Below are positions 25,101-38,404 of a DNA stretch of 64,000 nt, piece by piece. The position numbers and the translations under genes are program-made. Source of the stretch: Acanthochlamys bracteata (taxonomy: Eukaryota > Streptophyta > Magnoliopsida > Pandanales > Velloziaceae); contig CM034143.1 of assembly GCA_019914995.1 (NCBI GenBank), positions 5,557,501 through 5,621,500 on the forward strand. Reading direction: 5' to 3'. The notes below the pieces were generated by a model. The model was not told where the DNA came from and ran no database searches. It worked only from the letters and a program-made list of their open reading frames with translations. Positions within the stretch are counted from its first letter, which is position 1. Each line of letters opens with the position of its first letter.

Positions 25101-28100
25101 TAACAGTGAGCCTGTGGCTGTTACTATGATCTGCAGAAGGAATATCCACTGTCCTTTCACATGTTGATCCACTTTGCAATACCTTATCCCCAACCAAGGT
25201 CCTATTGATGGAATTCGGCTTACCAATGCTCGCTTCTCTCTGCAATCCAGGGGCAGTCGTGGCTGCAACAAATCCATTACTTGACCTACGATGGCGAGAT
25301 GAACTACCAGCCATCTTACTTGAGTTCGTTGAACCAGAAGCATGGTTCTTTGCGTCCTCTCTCAGAGATGGACTAATCACCTTACCATGATCACTTGAAC
25401 TGGATTGACAATTGTTCTGGTAATGCCCGTTTTATTGATCTTCTCCTCCTTTGCTGGTAGCATTGGTAAGTCTGACGTTCCAGCGCCTCCTAATGGCCGC
25501 CCAGACAAATCCTTCAAGCTTACAGCCAAAGGAAAAGGCAGTGATGACTGCACTTTTAATGCCCCTGGTGTAACAGGTAACACCTTCGTGTTAGAATCTG
25601 AGGTACCAGGTTTACCAGCAACAGCAGCCTTACAAGTGGATGACTGAACCATAGAGCTCTTAAGCATTGCATCAGCTGAACTAGGCCTTCTACTTCCACC
25701 ATGAGAAACATCGGAAAACCCTGACTTGGAAGGCGAGGAAGTAGCCTGGTAGGAACCAATTGATTTCGCATCGTCAATTTTGGCCATTTCTGCATCAACC
25801 CGTTTCTTCCAAGTGTCAACAAGACTCCTAGCTTTTTTCTGAATATCAGGATTCTTATGACTTCGCAGATGATTTACGGATTTACCAATATTACATGTCT
25901 TCAGAGCATTAAGATTAACTGGCAACTTATCTAAAGCACGAAGAAGGGCCACCAGGAGTTCCTCCATTGATTTATCAACTTCCCCGGGACTGCCGCAATT
26001 GCCACTCTTCCCTTTGTGCACATCCTGGAGCCAATCATCCAAAACAGGCACACCTCTGAGCTGAACAAATCTACCAAGGCAATCTAATCTATCTGTTGCT
26101 GTAATTATATCTGCAAGCAATACTTTGCTAGCAAAATCTAATTTACTGTCAGGTCTATCAAGCTGCATAAGATTTATCAGTTGCTCTACACCCTCCACAT
26201 TTGTAAGTCCGCCCTTCTCTGTTATTTTGGCAATTTCTGCCTTGATCATCTCAAGTCTACTAGAATCACACACATCGTCTTTGCTGCTGCAATCTCTCTT
26301 GATGGATTCCATGCCTTTGTCACCTCTTTCCCTCTTCTTTCCCTTGACCTGTACAGGAATCAAAGTTCCACAATTTTGTCCACTATCAGGACCAGGTTTC
26401 AGCTGCTGTGATGAAGGTGGATTACTCAAGTTCTTAGGTGAGCACCCTCCAGATTGTAATGCATGCATTTCTAGCTGTGTCTTATCTAAAAGCAGATTCA
26501 CTTCGTCTTGCCGCTCCTAAGTGGCAAAAATAAAATGGATGTTTCAAGATAAAAAGATTTTCACAGAAGCTACAGACCTATTAAAACAGATGTAAAGAAA
26601 TCTCACATTGATGTAGTCTTGATCACTCAACCACCACAAACATTTGTTCTCAATGTCATAAACTCTCCTACAGACAAATGAAGGTAACCCTGGTGGAAGT
26701 TCAACACCTTTACGAAGGAAGGTAACTTTGCATGGATGAAGCAATGAGGCAGCCGGTGTCTCATCACGATGGAACGAGTAAAAGACTTCGTTTGGAGCAG
26801 CTTCAAGTAAACTGCCTTTAGCAAGCTTGACGTCAGCAGGTCTATAAAGCCAGTTCACACCTAGCTTAAGATGACCATCAGTGCATGCAGAAATCCATCT
26901 TATGATACCAATAAATGGTGGAGCATGGCCAGCTTGGAAAAGAGCACAGTCACCAACTTGAATCTTTCGTCCATCCTGTCAACCAAGATATTGAATGAGC
27001 ATAAAAGTGAGAAGAGAGTGTGGAAAAATCATCACACAACAAAAGCACTGCTGTACTAAATTAACAAGGACCAAGAGTTACTATTGACATGAGGTCCCTC
27101 CATAAAGATTCTACTGGAAATAAACAATCATATAGCTGCAGTAAAAATTGGCAAATGGCGTACCACAATGTGAAAAAGAATTGATAGAACTACACAATAA
27201 TATCTGATATGGGGACCAAAAAAAAATGCTCAGCCACCTTAGCAACTCTGATCATTTTATGTCTTCTGCAGCAAATTCATACTATAAATATGAGAAATAT
27301 AGCCAAAATAGAGTAAAAGAATACTAAATAAACACTTCACATAGCACACGCTCCGGAAGAAAGTGGTAATAAAACATTAACCTTCTGGTTACAGAAGACA
27401 ACCAAAAGAATTCCGTGCATTATATGCTATACTCGCACTAGCACTTTTCCTCACTGATGAAATCGTCTCCAAGGAAACTCATCTAGTCTAACTACAGCTT
27501 ATTCAACAACACTACATGATCCTGATAGAATACACACAATATAAAATCATATAATCATTTTTCCCAGGACTCATTATGATATGCTTTTCTTTTCATTTAC
27601 ATGGCTATACTATTTCCTTGCATCAAAAGCACAATAAGTTGAGAACTACAGCTTTAAAAACAACTGTTAATGAGTCGTAACTTTCTCATGTCAAAATCTT
27701 GCAGTAATAACGGCTAAAAAGAAAATGAAGTAAGAAAACTTTTGCTCACATAACAGATAGAGAAAAATCAGCAAAGCTTCTTAGAAAGAATTTTTTTTTC
27801 CTTCTAGAAACAAACTTGTGTACAAACAAAAAAGCAGAACTTGGGAGAAAACATCACATGCCAAAGGAAATAAAAAGCAGCTATAGACATGAAGATCATT
27901 GAACTTTAGGGTTCAACAAGAACAGTGAGAAGAAAGGAAACTAAAAAGAACAAAGGACGTTCAGGTGGTGTTCTTCCTTCATAACTGCAAACTTCTTACA
28001 AAACTAAAAATTCAAAAAAAGGGTGGGTCATTGAAACTTACAGCATCATACTTTTATCAAGAACCTAAATTATCAACTCAAATTTCAGAAAAGCAGGACC

Positions 28101-29388
28101 AAAAATACAGTTCCTTGTCATATCTGGCTCTGTTTTAGTTAAGTGAAACACAATCCTCAAAGCTATAATTCAGTGGTGGATAAAAATGTTAGGAATAAAA
28201 GGAGGATCACTTATGAGAAGGGGAGCTAGAGGTAACCCTATAGGTTTCTTATTATATATACTCATGTAAGTGAGAAATTAATACCAACAAATCAGAGAAG
28301 CACCTAAAAATGGAAACTGAAGTCAGGCAACATTACAAAGCGTTGAAGACCTGACTGAAGCAGAATAAGCTAGGATATATCAGTTGGACAATCCAATCTT
28401 TCCTCTGATAGGCAATCCTTCCATCAGGAAGAGACACCTTGCTTATCTTCTACTATGAATTGGGAGGAGCAGATCTATAGAAAGTTAAAAGTAAAATATA
28501 GTAATTATTGAAAATAGACATTACATTTAATACTTGGGTGTTAATTAACTTAAATCATGTCCAGTCCGCAACTTAGACAATTGATTACATGTCCATCCTC
28601 AAAAAACATTCTACAAGTACAAGCAACAGAAAGTGCTAATACACAACATTCTTTTTTATTATTACAATACATAAGAAACGAAAGAATCAAATCCAGATGA
28701 GTGTTCCCATACAAAAAATAAAAGCTGTCAAACAGAAGTAATTACGGGTTGACTGAAATAACGGGAATTAAACAATAAATAACTTATCTAAATAGTGCAT
28801 CAGCTTTACAAAAATCCTGGAGGAGCTGAAGTTATCTTCTTTCCCAAAATTAACACTTTCCCATGTCCTAGAAACTTCCATACAACACGTTTTCCAGAAC
28901 TAAAATTCAGATAATTACTTGAAAGCTGGAATTGAGAAAGGTAAATGGAAACATAGAAAGCTAAATATTAATATATATTACATATAATAGGAAAACTATA
29001 CACGTACGAACAAAACGGGTAGGGGCCAATTAAAATATGCTAAATTTTGCAAACTTCTCTTTTTTCCCCCCTTATTACTATCATAAGAAAAAATTGGTGA
29101 AGTTACAATATTTAGAATTGCTTACAAAAGAGGAGGGAAAAAGATCAAATTACAATTCAAAACAATTGAAAGGATTATTCAATGATAATAGCAAATTCAT
29201 AATATGAGGGGGAAAAAAGGTTACACCTTCTCGAAGAACCCGGTGGAGCGCAAAACCAAGCGGTCGTCTTGTTTGTTGTTGTCTCTAAATGGAGCGGGAG
29301 CTACTGCACAAGTGGGGGCCGGCACCATGCCACGTCGGTAATTCTCACGGTTCCTCGGCGGCCGCAAAGCTGCTGCCTTCCCAAGCAT
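22138..29388 (-). CDS. SUO: SUO-like BAH/TFIIS-N protein, copy A (one internal frameshift)
   Basis: Exons: 29227-29388 (54 codons, ATG at 29388), 26607-26975 (123 codons) and 22138-26516. The BAH domain starts at the exon 1/2 junction (FFEKDGRKIQVGDCALF) and fills exon 2. A TFIIS N-terminal helical bundle follows at about residues 310-425 (LLRALDKLPVNLNALKTC). Then comes a long, low-complexity, acidic/Ser-rich region with LDLNxN repeats and two GW motifs (SEPGWKGSA; DGGWDTERF), ending YKQPSWQ. The predicted length is about 1636 aa if the frame were continuous; Arabidopsis SUO is about 1600 aa. Exon 3 is 1 nt short of a whole frame: near 25424 it lacks one base relative to copy B, so the literal product is 556 aa, ending VNPVQVIMVR. 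Arabidopsis SUO is implicated in miRNA-directed translational repression. The lesion could be real or an assembly error. Confidence 0.9.
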
Positions 29389-30911
29389 GATACCTTCGAC
29401 GTGGAACCATTCTCGCCGTCGATCGAAATCAAAATCACAGCAATCGCTCCTCCTCCTCCTCCTCCCATCAAATGATTCCTTCTTCAAATCAACCCTAACC
29501 CTAGATCCGTCTCTGCAACCGTTTCCATCCACCGTTTCCAACACCGTTGAATCTTATCTTAATTACAATAAAATCAGATGCAGAAAATACCCTACGTTAT
29601 TTCCGGTATTCCTCGTACCGAAGCTTGCAAAATCTGACGGCTGGCTTTCCGGCGGCGGCGGAGTGAACGGCCGAGAAAAGAAAAATAGATTTGCGATTTT
29701 CGCGATCGCGAGATGAGAGAGAGAGATTGCGAGACCGAGAAATGTAGAGATTATAAGAGAGAACTAAACGCAGACGGCAAAAAAAGCAATATAAGAACAA
29801 CTGCACAGTTCAAGTAAATAACACTAATACAAACCAATACAACTAATCCACGTCATCATTAAGAGAGAAAGTGGTACATTTATAAGTTGTTTATAGTGTT
29901 TGGTGTTCGTTGATGTCGTAGTTTGATAGCTGACAGGTCAGCTATGTTAACACCCAATCGAAATTAAGTGGGTCCCACTCTATGTTTCTTCTTTGGTGGA
30001 TTCAGTTTTGTTGATTTGACTACGCAGCTTGATTTTATTTACTAGAACAAGCATGGCCAAGTTTTCTTTTTTCTTTTTCTTTTTTTTTTTTGGGTTCTGG
30101 TCAGTTTGGTTAGTTGGATAGTTTGGTCAGGTGTTTGGTTTACTTTTTGGAAACCAACAAACTGGCTTCAAATTCTGAGAACATGTCTGCAGATTCCTTG
30201 TGATTGATTGCAGAACATTAATAATTGTTGGTCTAATCTTAACTTCGCACTCAATCCTTCTATTAGATTAATAAATTAGCAGATGGATATCAGAACCCGT
30301 TTAGTTTAGCTTTTTTTACGTTATTTTTTAATTTTTAATTATATATTTTTTACTATATATTTTATAAATATTTATAAAAGTTTTTAAATTTAAAAAATAT
30401 AAAAAAATTTATTTCGTAAGTATTTTTAAACGTCATCTCAGAAGTAAAGTAACATGAAGATATTGTTAACCAAAAAAAAATGGAAAATTTTCACTTGCAA
30501 GAATGTAAAGCAGTGACAAGCAAACTCCAGCACTTGTGGAAATGGGTGTTAAGGCCAAAATGGTCCTCCCTATGTTGGTTTAGAGCTCTATCATTTGCTG
30601 AAATAAGGGGGTGGTAGGTGTTAAAAGGACTTCAATCCTACCATGTCTGTCCGATATTTATTCTGAGCTTTTTATAAATTTTTATGCGGCGCTCATTTTT
30701 TAATATGGACTCGAATCACCTAACCAATTCAGCTGAAGTAATCCCCTTTCCGATCCGAGGAAAGTTGTGTGAGTGCTTTGGCAGAAATAGAAATTAAGTT
30801 ACCAGAGAGATCTTCAAAGACAATTCATACAAAAAAAGCTCCATGATTTCTTATTTTGTTTTTTACAATCAACTTTATAAAAAAGTACTATACTCATCGA
30901 AGCTAAGCTAA
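29389..30911. other. SUO-A leader and promoter, and spacer
   Basis: The first ~350 bp (minus sense) should hold the SUO-A leader; the sequence near 29700-29760 is GA-rich. A telo-box doublet lies at 29491-29504. An A/T island at about 30296-30433 is bounded by CCCGTTTAG and TTAAACGTC. No gene was recognised in 29850-30911. Confidence 0.5.
29491..29504. promoter_or_regulatory. Telomere-like doublet (telo-box) in the SUO-A leader
   Basis: AACCCTAACCCTAG lies about 105 bp upstream of the SUO-A ATG. This is a short run of near-telomeric repeat of the kind found in plant promoters and leaders. Confidence 0.65.
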
Positions 30912-31173
30912 GAGCATACTTTAATTGCAATAAACTTCACATCCTCCTTTCAAAAATTTGAATTTTATTATTTCATATGTTTCAATTATCACTTCAAATT
31001 CTATTTTTATTTTCATACAAATTCCAATTCCATCAAAATTTAACTCCAAAATTTAGTTAATATGTTTCAATTACCATTACAAACTCTACTTCATCAAATT
31101 CTATTTCTCATCGAACTTGATTTGTACGAAACTCATTGTTGTGAAGCTCACTATATGTAATCAAAACATGCCC
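30912..31173. mobile_element. Tourist-like MITE, copy 2 (262 bp, TAA duplication)
   Basis: TAA at 30909-30911 and again at 31174-31176 flanks the element. The left end is GAGCATACTTTAATTGC and the inverse of the right end is GGGCATGTTTTGATTAC, an imperfect terminal inverted repeat. TAA duplication, GRGCAT ends and size fit PIF/Harbinger-derived Tourist MITEs. The interior (TTTCAATTA-type phrases) is shared with copy 1 at 3592. Confidence 0.7.
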
Positions 31174-31401
31174 TAAGCTTTCCTAGCGCATAACTTCCAT
31201 CTGTTGTGAACTTGACAAAACAAATGTTAAGCTGTAGATACCTCCAAAAATATTATCGCTGCACTTCCAGATCAACCAAAAGTGCATGCAGAGTAAAAAG
31301 AATTCCTAATCAACCAACAGCAACAGGAATATTGAACTTTATACATAAACCTGAGCATCATGCAAGCGCAGAATTGCAGATGCGCTGGAGGAAGGAAATA
31401 A

Positions 31402-31633
31402 GAGCATGTTTACCAACACTTATAACTTTTTTCCTCCAAAAACTTTTACTTCTAACTCACATTCAAATCAAAATAAGCACAAAAACTAAACTCAGGTTGT
31501 TTGGCCAGAACTCCACTTCTAAAAATTCAAATTTTAAAACTACAAACTCACTTTTAATAACACAAAAAACTGAAATCTTTTGAACTTCATTTTTTAAAAA
31601 CTCACATTCAAAAACAGCATAAGAAACACGTCT
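31402..31633. mobile_element. Tourist-like MITE, copy 3 (232 bp, TAA duplication)
   Basis: TAA at 31399-31401 and 31634-31636 flanks GAGCATGTTTACCAAC at the left, and the inverse of the right end begins AGACGTGTTTCTTATG. The ends match the other copies while the interior differs. It lies 230 bp from copy 2, between the two SUO loci. Confidence 0.55.
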
Positions 31634-31636
31634 TAA

Positions 31637-32281
31637 ATGTCCAATGAATTCGCATATAAGCATATTGAAGAATTCAACAGAAGGTGACCAGTTATCTGCA
31701 AATCAACTCAAGATCAAAACATATACCACCGATATCTGGAATATGCATAGATGCAAGTTGCACACATTAAAAATCAACAACAATCATCTCCAAAGCTATA
31801 TGACTCTCAATCAAGCTTAGTTTCTTATAGTGCAAAGACCAGACCAGAGTTATCATGTTAAAAGGAGGTAACAGGCACGATCACCAAAGAAGAATGTTAC
31901 AATAATGAATAAGATGGCCAAGGAAATTCTTATAGCGTTATATTAATGTGCAAGATAGGAAATATTCCACCATATAACACTACTCTTAAGTTAGAAGATA
32001 GTATAGGGTAGACAGTTCAATAATATTTTAAAGTACAAGTAGAGGAGGTACTTACTGTATAATATTTACTCTAGTCTAACACTATCCCAATTCCCTTAGC
32101 AGGTTTATTATGGGCATTTGCTTTAACCAATTATACAAGAGGGAATCAAATCAGAACTATAATGCCGTTATAAAGTTCTCTGGCAACTATATGGTGTGAA
32201 GAATAAGAAAAAATGGAAAGATCAAACAACTTATATTGTGCATTTTTGTTAGTTCTCAGAATATACGCATCGTAACTCACT
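31637..32281. other. Spacer downstream of SUO-B
   Basis: No gene was recognised. The stretch corresponds to the 3' flank of the SUO-B pseudogene (minus strand). Confidence 0.4.
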
Positions 32282-35200
32282 TTAATGCCAGGATAGTTAC
32301 TTGTATGCATCCCAACAGTTATCAGGTTCTTTCCTCTTTGAACCACCACCTATCAATGCATACATCCTAGGTTGTTCTTCAGTAATTGGAAATTGCCTCA
32401 TTCTAGAAGCCAATCTATCACCATCAACATCAATACTCCCTGGACCTGTATTGAGATCAAGACCTTGTCTACCAGCCTTACGACTTTTCTGACCCACCAC
32501 TGCCACCAGACTGGCGAAGGGTTCCAGCAAAAGGCCTCAAATATGGGGATGACAGAGCATCTGAGTGTCCCACAACCTGAGAAGGTATGGTGGCATAGCT
32601 GGGAGCACCACCAGAAGAATCAACGAAGGGTGTTGAGCAAACAGAAAAAGAGGATGATGCAAGAGGGAATGCAGAAGTAAAAGGGTAACCAGCATATGGG
32701 AATGCAGTAGCGTGTGAGAAAGCCGTAGCAGGAACTGATGAAAGCATTGGACTTCTGTAAACATCACCTGGAAAAGAGTTACTACTGGCAGTTGGACCCA
32801 AAAACCTCTGGGAAGCTGCTGCTGGTATCACTGAGTAAGACTGCTCACCTCTGTCAGGTAAGAATGAAGGCATTGCAAAAGTAGGATAAGAGCTTGCTGG
32901 ACCGTACCATCATGAACTACTTACTAGTTCACCATTGTTCATTCTGATGCCAGCAAAGGGTGATATGAATGGCACACTGCTAGTCCTTGCATGCTGCGCC
33001 CTTACAGCAGGTTCTATACCTATTTCATTGAGGCCAGGGCCATTGAGATCAAAGCTCCTTGAAATACTCGAATCTTGATTAGTTGGTTTTCCTGACACTG
33101 GCCTAAGAGGAATTAAAGGCACCTCAACTTTATGGCTACTGTTCACAAAGAGCTGTCCATTGTCAATACCTTCATCGACTTTGTTGAGATCAAGATCAAG
33201 ACCTCCAGCAGATCTTACAGGCATACCTCCTGATGTAGGGTCTGCAGCAGAGCTATGTGAGGCAAACTCTTCAAGAAATCGATCATCAGGAACATTCAGA
33301 TCTATATCCAGTACAGGCCAAGGCTCTTTTGCAGGAGGGCTAGTACTAGGCAAACAAGTGTCAGCAGCATTATGTGGCATCTCTAAGGTTTTACGAGGTT
33401 CTGCAGGACGAAATGCACTGGTAGCTGCTGAACCTTTCCATGGCTCTGATTTGTTGTTCGGTAGATCTTCTGGAGGGACAAAAGGTCCTTTTGCTTGAGC
33501 AACTACAGTTATTAGATCAGGTGATACACCTGACAATTGCGGTGCTGCTAACTGTGGCAGATTGTGCAAAGTAATAGGATGTGAACACATCTGTGCAGCT
33601 GAAATAACATGTTCACCCTGGTTATCATCTCCAGGGAAACCTACATTCAAGTCAATAACAAGCTTGGATGCACCATCTGGAACAGCAGGCCGAACTTCAA
33701 TAGAAATAGCAGATGTCAGTCTCATTTTCTCCTCTGTGGCATAGAAAGACTTCTCTGGTTCTTTTGATACGTAATGGGATGGTGTTATGGCCTCTTCACA
33801 GCTGGCAGCTACAAGAGAAATTTGGGTAAAACTCCTTCTAAGTTTCGAGGCATCTTCTAAACCATTTCCAAGATTATCAACAGTTTGAGTGACAAGTTTT
33901 GAAACTTTGTTGTCACTATCACTTGTTCCTGAATGACTGGAAATCATAGGGCTCTCAGGCTTTTCACCCTTTATACTGTTTGTCTCATCAAGATACACAG
34001 CATTATCCACATCAGAACAAGCACTGGCATCTCCACTTCTCACAGCAGTCTTCACATCAACATCCACAGCAGCTTTATGCTTTTTCAAAGGAGAAACGGT
34101 ATTATATCCTACATCAGTTGCGTTACTCTTCTCTACATCCTTATTGCAAGAAATCATATCGTGCTTTCTGCGTGAAGCATCGCCATCTTCCTCCTTCATA
34201 GAACAAATTTTCTTCTTGTCATCCGCTAATAAATCTATTTCCTGCTGTTTACGATCAATGCCAAGATTGCTTCTATCTTCGCTTGCATTCTGCCTACTTT
34301 TGAGCAAATGAGTTGCTTGCCCCTCTGTCCTTGGTTTAGTTTGAGCAGAAGGGGCAGGAGACATTATGTAATCATTAATTTCTCCTTCCTCAACTTTTTC
34401 CTGAGACTTGCACAAAGCGTTGTATTCCGGAAAGATGTAGTAGAACAAGGTTGTTGTCCGGTCTCCTCACCTGCTAACTTTTCTTCCTTTATCATGCTTT
34501 TTTTGTCAATTTGGGACCTATTGAGGATCGTTTGCAGTCCATCCTTATCGACTAGTGATCTCCGTCCATCCTTTACTGACTCATCACCAGAAGAATCAGG
34601 AACATGGTTTTCATTTTGAGGTAGAGAAGCATTAGATGCAGATCTCCTAAGGCCTCTATTGTTGTCTTGATAACTGTCATCTGGGCCAGGTGCAAAAACT
34701 AGAGATTCTGCTGGTGAAGCTAAGTTTGACATCTCCCTAGTAGCCACACTAGCAAGTAGATACATACCAGTATTATCACCTTCTAATAAAGGAGGGCAGG
34801 CTCCTGAGTAAGTTACACAACTTTCAAGTAATGCACTTATAGAGCTCAAGGAATTCCTCATCCTAGTTTCATCCAAGACACCCTCCTTTGCATTGCCAGA
34901 TGACAAACAGGTGATTTCAGAAGATTCTCTGGTTTTTCTGGCTTCATCAGGAGTCCTACAAGATTCTTCATAACGGAAAGCTCCTTGTGAACGTTCAACT
35001 TCATCAGGCCCCGCAAGACCTTCTTTCATATCATTGCCCTGCCATGGTTCTGTGTTGGCATCACCAGACCTGGATACCTCAGTCTTATCTTTTATCATAT
35101 GATCATCCTGGTCATCTTTATCAGCATCACCAGGAGAAGATGCCTTCAGCTCCAAGAGTGAAGGGTCATAAGATGAGCCTTCGTTGCCACTCTGTTCAGG

Positions 35201-38200
35201 ACTACAGCCAGAATCAGGAAACCTAACAATGAGCCTGTGGTTGTTAATATGATCTGCAGAAGGAATATTCAGTATACTTTCACATGTTGATCCACTTTGT
35301 GATACCTTATCCCCAATCAACGTCCTACTGATGGAATTTGGCTTACCAATGCTCGCTTCTCTCTGCAACCCAGGGACCGTCGGGGCAGCAACAGAACCAT
35401 TACTTGACCTACGATGGCGAGATGAAATACCAGCCATCTTACTTGAGTTCATTGAACCAGAAGCAGTGTCCTTTGCATCTTCTTTCAGAGATGGGCGAAT
35501 CACTGTACCATGATCACTTGAAGTGGACTGAGACTTGTTCTGGTAATAACCCGTATTATTGATTTTCTCCTCCTTTGCTGGTAGCATTGGGAAGTCTGGC
35601 ATTCCACTGCCTCCTAATGGCCTCCCAGACAAATCCTTCGAGCTTACAGCCACAGTAGAAGGCAGTGATGATTGCACTTTTAATGCCCCTGGTGTAACGG
35701 GTAACACCTTCGTGTTAGATTCAGAGCTACCAGGTTTACCAGAAACAGCAGTCTTGCAAGTAGTTGGCTGAACCATAGAGCTCTTAAGCATCGCATCAGC
35801 TGAACTTGGCCTTCCATTTCTACCATGAGAAATGTTGGAAACGCCTGACTTGGAAGGCGAGGAAGCAGCTTGGTAGGAACCAACTGATTTCGCATCGTCA
35901 ATCATAGCCATCTCTACATCAACTCGTTTCTTCCAAGTGTCAACAAGACTCCTAGCTTTCTTCTGAATATCAGGATTCTTATGACTTCGTAGACGATTTA
36001 CGGACTTACCAATATTACATGTCTGTAGAGCATTAAGATTAACTGGCAACTTATCTAAAGCACGGAGAAGGGCCACTAGAAGTTCTTCTAATGATTTATC
36101 ACCTTCCCTGGGACTTCCACCATTGCCAATCTTCCCTTTGTGCACATCCTGTAGCCAATCATCCAAAATAGGCACGCCTCTGAGTTGAACAAATCTCCCA
36201 AGGCAATCTAATCTTTCAGTTGCTGCAATTACATCTGCGAGCAATACTTTGCTAGCAAAATCCAATTTCCTCTCAGGCCTATCAAGCTGCATAAGACGTA
36301 CCAGTTTCTCTACGCCCTCGACGCTTGCAAGTCCAGCCTTCTCCATTATTTTGGCAATTTCATCTTTAACAATATCCACTCTACCAGAATTACTATCACC
36401 AGCTTTACTATGACGTTCTCTCTTGATCGGATCCAAGCCATGATTAACCCTTTCCCTTTTCTTTCCCTTGGCCTGGACAGGATAGGAAGTGCCACTGTTC
36501 TGTGTACTATCTGAACCAGATTTCAACTGTTGTGAAGATAATGAACCATTTGAGTTTCTTGGTGAGCGTCCTCCTGATTGCAATGAGTGCATTTCTAATC
36601 TTGTTTTATCTAACTTCTGGTTGAGTTCTTCTTGTCATTCCTGGTACAACCAATAAAACAAGTCTTTACAAATCATGCTTGACAAGAGTTAACAGGAAGA
36701 GAAAAAGGACTCACATTAGTTTAGTATGGATCGGTCAACCACCACAAAAACTTGCTTTCAACGTTGTAAACCCGCTTACAAACAAATGATGACAAGCCTT
36801 CTGAAAGCTCAACGCCCTTCCCAAAGATGGATGAAGTAACAATGCAGCTGGTATTTCATCCCAGTGGGAGGAATAAAAGACTTTGTCTGGTGCAGCTTCT
36901 ACAAAGATGCCCCTTGCAAGCTCAATGTCAGCAGGTCTATACAGCCAATTAACACCGCGCTTGAGGTAGTTATCATCAGAAGGGGAAAACCACTGTATGA
37001 TACCAATAAAAGGTTGGGCATGACCACCCTGAAAAAGAGCACAGGCACCAACTTCAATTTTACGACCGTCCTGCGATACAGGAAATTTCTTAGGAAATAA
37101 AGAAAACAGAAAAAGAAAAGAAAAAGAGAAAGAGAAGGAAAAATAATATAAAGTAGATATAACAGGAAAGTATTAGATTAATCAAAGATTTAATTGGAAA
37201 ACAAGAACATATTCAATGCAGAATTCATTACTAAAGCAGGCTACTTCAAAAGCAGCTATTGGTGGTGCTAAGTGAAGGAAGAAAAAGCCTGTACTAGTGC
37301 AGGCAACTCACTACAATGTTATTACCCTATCGGATATATGAAAGACAAAAGTATTGGTATTAACAAAACAACAAAATCTCTAGGAACTGAAAATGGTTAA
37401 CAACTACAATCTGCTTCACAAGTTCATGACAGAAATAAAGAGTTCAGACAAGATGGTCACTAAAGCGGTTTATTGGTATCATAATATCAACAGGAAGGAA
37501 TGATCACCAGCAGGCATCAGCAAGCAGTTTATGCCTACAGAAACCTACAAACAAGGGAGTTCATTTTGTTCAGACTAGGTCCTCGTCTAATACACATGCT
37601 GATACGTCATCATAAGCGTGCAGGGCCTTAAGCTTATTATCTCTATAATCTCAGTAAGATTGCTCCAAGATCACAAAGCTATCGATGGTGTTCCAGTCAA
37701 AATGACTCATTTTACTTTGCAAAAGATTGAATATACCAAGGCGTTTGACTTCAGTGCGGCTTGGACACCTAATGAAAATACAAAAGCTAGATTGTGTGCC
37801 TTGTCTAAGACAAAAACAGCAATCCACAGCCGAAAAGATAAACCAGCTGAGTTATTCTTCCTTGAATGAGTCCAAGTATAACTTGCATAATAATTTTTAA
37901 CGCCATCTGCATACTGCATGAATGCACTTCTTACATGCCACAAAAAGCAATTCTTGCATTATGTATTGCTGCTAGGCTCAAGCATAGCTCTATACTTCAT
38001 CTTTAGCTCAAATTGAATCTCTAGTTATCCTGCTTCGATGTGAAGGTCTACCTTTATCAGGGTTAACTTGAAAATCTGATACAACACAGGTGCAAACACC
38101 CCAAGCTGTAATTAAACATCCATTGTCTTACAATATCATGAAAAAGGATAGGAGAATTGAGTAATTGCAAAAACCAACAACTTTGCCTTCAAGTGACTAC

Positions 38201-38368
38201 AAACCAATTTTGCACTATGATGTTTCCATGGAACACATCCACAAATTTGAAATGAGGTCCAAACCTCAGCCCAGCCTTAGAAATTTGGAATTCTGAAATT
38301 ACAAATGCAAATCCAGGGACTTCTGATTCAGTGCACACCACACTGCTCTTCTTGGTTCAATTCACAGC

Positions 38369-38404
<36 letters not shown>

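Noticed and set aside
25377-25380. An intron explaining the frame change in SUO copy A
   Set aside because: Copy B is collinear and in frame across the same codons, differing by a single base. No GT..AG pair of intron length would restore the frame without removing conserved codons.
32297-36592. Copy B as three or four separate functional genes
   Set aside because: The open pieces align end to end with one exon of copy A, and the breaks are frameshifts or stops, not gene boundaries.
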